In this document: positions 1 through 6,300 of the stretch, piece by piece | How the letters are laid out: each line of letters opens with the position of its first letter | Numbering within the stretch: position 1 is the first letter of the stretch | Assembly: GCA_964469555.1 (NCBI GenBank) | Contig: CAYYAQ010000224.1 | Location: forward strand, 1 to 6,300 | Origin: CAYYAQ01 sp964469555 | GTDB lineage: Bacteria; Planctomycetota; UBA1135; UBA2386 | DNA: 6,300 nt | Direction of reading: 5' to 3' | Made by a program: the position numbers and the translations under genes | Notes under the pieces: model-generated | Told to the model about the DNA's origin: nothing | The model's input: the letters and a program-made list of their open reading frames with translations, nothing else | Database searches by the model: none

Positions 1-373
1 CGACTTCGACATGACGATCGCTGCTCCCGACATGATGAAGTTCGTCGGCAAGCTCGGTCGCGTGCTCGGCCCCTCCGGCAAGATGCCGTCGCCGAAGGCC
101 GGCACTGTCACGCCGAACGTCGGGGAGGCAGTCCGCGAGTTCAAAGGCGGCAAGATCGAGTTCCGAACCGACTCCGGTGCCAGCGTGCACGCGGCAGTCG
201 GCCGGCGTTCGTTCTCGGCCGATGACCTCGCCGCGAACATCTCAGCATTCGTTGCTCACATCCGTGGATTGAAGCCAGCCCAAGCCAAGGGCAACTTCAT
301 TCGTCGGGTCTGCGTCAGCACCTCGATGGGCCCCGGTGTTCAGGTCGCCCTGGACGCCTCGAAGGAAGGCTAA
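1..373 (+). CDS. rplA: 50S ribosomal protein L1, 3' part only
   Basis: This is the C-terminal half of ribosomal protein L1, which forms the mobile L1 stalk of the large subunit and helps move deacylated tRNA out of the E site. The reading frame is open from base 2 to the TAA at 371-373, giving 123 visible residues. L1 is usually about 230 residues, so roughly the first half lies upstream of the window, and the ATG at base 11 is an internal methionine rather than the start. The L1 family signature is clear (VLGPSGKMPSPKAGTVT, followed by PNVGEAV), and the end carries the typical KPAQAKGNFIRRV and STSMGPGV blocks. In E. coli L1 also represses its own rplK-rplA mRNA; that target would be upstream and cannot be seen here. 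The last codons contain the ribosome binding site of rplJ. The identification is secure. Confidence 0.97.
   Translation, partial: DFDMTIAAPDMMKFVGKLGRVLGPSGKMPSPKAGTVTPNVGEAVREFKGGKIEFRTDSGASVHAAVGRRSFSADDLAANISAFVAHIRGLKPAQAKGNFIRRVCVSTSMGPGVQVALDASKEG
361..369 (+). promoter_or_regulatory. rplJ ribosome binding site inside the rplA 3' end
   Basis: The purine run GAAGGAAGG lies 7 bases before the rplJ ATG at 377 and overlaps the last codons of rplA. It is the clearest Shine-Dalgarno match in the window. Because the rplA stop is only 3 bases before the rplJ start, ribosomes finishing L1 would sit on this site, so translational coupling of L10 to L1 is likely (inference). The site supports the ATG at 377 as the rplJ start. 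Confidence 0.8.
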
Positions 374-376
374 GTC

Positions 377-922
377 ATGCCGAACATCGTCAACAAGTAC
401 CTGCTCAACCAGCTCGAGGAAGACTTCAAGACCATGGGATCATGCGTGGTCCTGAAGTTCGACCGGTTGCCCGTCGAGCTCACGAACGAGATCCGCACGG
501 AACTGCGCGAAGCCGGAGTCGACTACCGCGTCGTGAAGAACCGTCTCGCGATCAGGGCCTTCGATAGCATCGGCCTCGATCTGTCCGAGGCGTTCTCCGG
601 TAAGTGCGGCATCATCATGGCGGAGGAGGAGAGGGCCATCTCGGCCGCCAAGCTCGTCCGCGAGTTCGCTCTCAAGGCCCGCAAGGCCCTCCAGATCCAG
701 AAGCCGCCGTTGATCGTCACCGGTGGCGTCATCGAGGGCGAGGCCATCACCGGCGCCGCCGCCGCGACCATCGCCGACATGCCGGACAAGGACACCGTCC
801 GTTCCATGTTGCTGTCCTGCATCCAGGGGCCGAGCCGCAGCATCGCGGCCTGCCTCAATGCCCTCCCCGAAGGGATCGCCCGCGCTACGCAGGCCCACGT
901 CGACAAGGGCGAGGACTCCTAG
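377..922 (+). CDS. rplJ: 50S ribosomal protein L10
   Basis: L10 is the base of the L7/L12 stalk. Its N-terminal domain binds 23S rRNA near the GTPase centre and its C-terminal helix carries L7/L12 dimers. The 181-residue product has the family N-terminal layout: a basic/amphipathic start, a hydrophobic strand at residues 22-28 (SCVVLKF), then the conserved VVKNRLA block at 52-58, which matches the usual VVKN(T/S)LA motif of L10. The C-terminal part from about residue 136 is predominantly helical in character and would be the L7/L12 dock. The length is slightly above the 165 residues of E. coli L10, in the range of forms that carry extra dimers, but the dimer number cannot be read safely from this sequence. 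The gene starts 3 bases after rplA and is followed by rplL, the standard order. Its N-terminal half is rather divergent, but context and motif make the call secure. Confidence 0.95.
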   Translation: MPNIVNKYLLNQLEEDFKTMGSCVVLKFDRLPVELTNEIRTELREAGVDYRVVKNRLAIRAFDSIGLDLSEAFSGKCGIIMAEEERAISAAKLVREFALKARKALQIQKPPLIVTGGVIEGEAITGAAAATIADMPDKDTVRSMLLSCIQGPSRSIAACLNALPEGIARATQAHVDKGEDS

Positions 923-985
923 AGTCTCCGCCACCCTCCCCGTACACCTACATTTGAATCACCCACTACCTGGAGCATTTCCACG

Positions 986-1387
<402 letters not shown>

Positions 1388-1420
1388 GCCTGGCCCTCGA
1401 TTGCACCCCAGCCCTGGTAT

Positions 1421-1434
1421 CTCGAGAACTCGAG
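1421..1434. repeat. tight palindrome CTCGAG-AA-CTCGAG
   Basis: Two copies of the self-complementary hexamer CTCGAG are separated by AA, 34 bases after the rplL stop. As RNA it would need a 2-base loop, so either the closing pair opens or it acts together with the larger stem-loop that follows 3 bases later. It could also be a DNA binding site, but nothing in the sequence identifies a protein. It is the first element of the structured rplL-rpoB gap. Confidence 0.5.
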
Positions 1435-1437
1435 CGG

Positions 1438-1468
1438 CCCTGCTGTCAAGAAAAGACTTGCAGCAGGG
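1438..1468 (+). promoter_or_regulatory. rplL-rpoB intergenic stem-loop, probable attenuator or RNA processing site
   Basis: CCCTGCTG (1438-1445) pairs perfectly with CAGCAGGG (1461-1468). A single bulged T at 1446 is followed by an inner 4-bp stem (CAAG with CTTG) and a six-base loop AAAAGA. This is the strongest hairpin in the window. No T-run follows directly; a T-rich patch begins 17 bases later at 1486, so it is not a canonical intrinsic terminator. In E. coli the rplL-rpoB gap holds a partial terminator and an RNase III site that lower beta/beta' synthesis relative to L7/L12. The same position here makes a similar role likely, but that is inference. An alternative pairing of 1436-1445 with CAGCA plus GGGCC (1470-1474) is also possible. 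Confidence 0.65.
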
Positions 1469-1475
1469 TGGGCCC

Positions 1476-1571
1476 ATGGCTGTACTTGTTTTGTTGCGGA
1501 TGGTTCGGTATTTGCTGATGGCTATGGTCAGGCGGTGGGAGGACCCCCGCCTCGTCGCGGTCGCCAACTGA
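1476..1571 (+). CDS. possible 31-codon hydrophobic small ORF upstream of rpoB
   Basis: An ATG at 1476 opens a 31-codon frame ending at TGA 1569-1571. The first 18 residues are strongly hydrophobic apart from two arginines (MAVLVLLRMVRYLLMAMV), followed by RRWEDP and a short tail. This pattern would suit a small membrane peptide or a leader peptide. A purine-rich CAGGGTGGG lies just before the ATG, but part of it belongs to the 3' arm of the preceding stem-loop, so its use could depend on folding. Against it: an ORF this short can arise by chance in GC-rich DNA, its first half is richer in T than the neighbouring genes, and I recognise no family. It is listed as a weak candidate only. Confidence 0.18.
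   Translation: MAVLVLLRMVRYLLMAMVRRWEDPRLVAVAN
1531..1551 (+). promoter_or_regulatory. second bulged GC stem-loop in the rpoB leader
   Basis: GGCGG (1531-1535) pairs with CCGCC (1547-1551). After a bulged T at 1536 the inner GGG (1537-1539) pairs with CCC (1544-1546), closing on the four-base loop AGGA. Like the stem-loop at 1438-1468 it has one bulged T on the 5' arm. No T-run follows, so it is not a terminator. The GGAGGA at 1538-1543 looks like a Shine-Dalgarno sequence, but no start codon follows at a useful distance. The function is unknown; it may help shape the rpoB leader RNA. Confidence 0.4.
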
Positions 1572-1608
1572 GCACGCTAATCATCTCCCTGCGCACCCCC
1601 CCTTCGGC

Positions 1609-1640
1609 CCCGATCGGGCTCGATGCCCCCCGACCGGGCT
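1609..1640. repeat. pair of 12-base near-identical direct repeats before rpoB
   Basis: CCCGATCGGGCT (1609-1620) and CCCGACCGGGCT (1629-1640) differ at one base and start 20 bases apart. The first contains the perfect 10-base palindrome CCCGATCGGG, and the second keeps the CCCG/CGGG ends. Two copies of an operator-like half-palindrome roughly two helical turns apart could bind a regulator on one DNA face, or the copies could form alternative RNA stems near the rpoB start. It could equally be a small local duplication in C/G-rich DNA, with C-runs at 1596-1602 and 1626-1631. Confidence 0.45.
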
Positions 1641-1661
1641 AGGACTGAGAGAGACTAGAGA

Positions 1662-5384
<3,723 letters not shown>

Positions 5385-5400
5385 ACGCGTCGCGTTTTTT
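5385..5400 (+). terminator. weak hairpin plus six T between rpoB and rpoC
   Basis: Directly after the rpoB stop, ACGC (5385-5388) can pair with GCGT (5392-5395) around a 3-base loop, and TTTTTT (5395-5400) follows. The stem is short, so strong termination is unlikely; partial attenuation or pausing is possible. A competing long-range stem pairs AAACGCG in the rpoB end (5340-5346) with CGCGTTT (5391-5397), which would bring the T-run next to a 7-bp stem. Both readings are inferences from base pairing only. Confidence 0.3.
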
Positions 5401-5435
5401 CATACACAACCCATCCCCAAGCAGGTAGCCACACG

Positions 5436-6300
<865 letters not shown>

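Noticed and set aside
923..985. The rplJ-rplL spacer examined for an attenuator or promoter.
   Set aside because: Apart from the rplL ribosome binding site no stable hairpin, T-run or promoter boxes were found.
1486..1514. A promoter-like pair TTGTTT (1486-1491) and TATTTG (1509-1514) with 17-base spacing upstream of rpoB.
   Set aside because: The spacing is right, but each box matches the sigma-70 consensus at only 3 of 6 bases, so chance is as likely. Transcript 5'-end mapping would decide.

Overview
The window is a GC-rich stretch of bacterial chromosome holding the ribosomal-protein/RNA-polymerase gene block in its usual order, all on the + strand: the end of rplA (L1), then rplJ (L10), rplL (L7/L12), rpoB (RNA polymerase beta) and the first fifth of rpoC (beta'). 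RpoB wording, such as its short N-terminus, the LGEIPVMIGGGEFIINGSER stretch and the SI2-like helical insertion, together with the RpoC N-terminus, resembles Planctomycetota. That assignment is made from memory of the families, without any search, and is moderate in confidence.

Layout. Positions 1-373 are the 3' half of rplA. Only 3 bases later rplJ (377-922) begins, with its ribosome binding site inside the last rplA codons. A plain 63-base spacer follows, then rplL (986-1387). Bases 1388-1661 (274 bases) form the only large gap. It holds a tight palindrome, a strong bulged stem-loop, a possible 31-codon hydrophobic small ORF, a second bulged GC stem-loop and a pair of 12-base near-repeats. 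rpoB fills 1662-5384. A 51-base spacer with a small hairpin and six T separates it from rpoC (5436 to the window end), which lies in the same reading frame as rpoB, so one amber codon divides the two genes.

How the genes work together. L1 forms the mobile L1 stalk near the ribosomal E site. L10 with several L7/L12 copies forms the stalk that recruits translational GTPases. Beta and beta' build the catalytic core of RNA polymerase. Ribosomal proteins and polymerase subunits are commonly co-transcribed but needed in different amounts. The structured rplL-rpoB gap is the expected place to lower polymerase expression relative to L7/L12. By contrast the rplA-rplJ junction is too tight for the separate L10 leader known from E. 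coli.

No mobile element, CRISPR array, tRNA or rRNA gene is visible, and nothing here looks like an undescribed system. The points worth a second look are regulatory (the rplL-rpoB gap and its small ORF, the missing L10 leader), the same-frame rpoB/rpoC junction, and substitutions in the rifampicin-binding pocket of RpoB.
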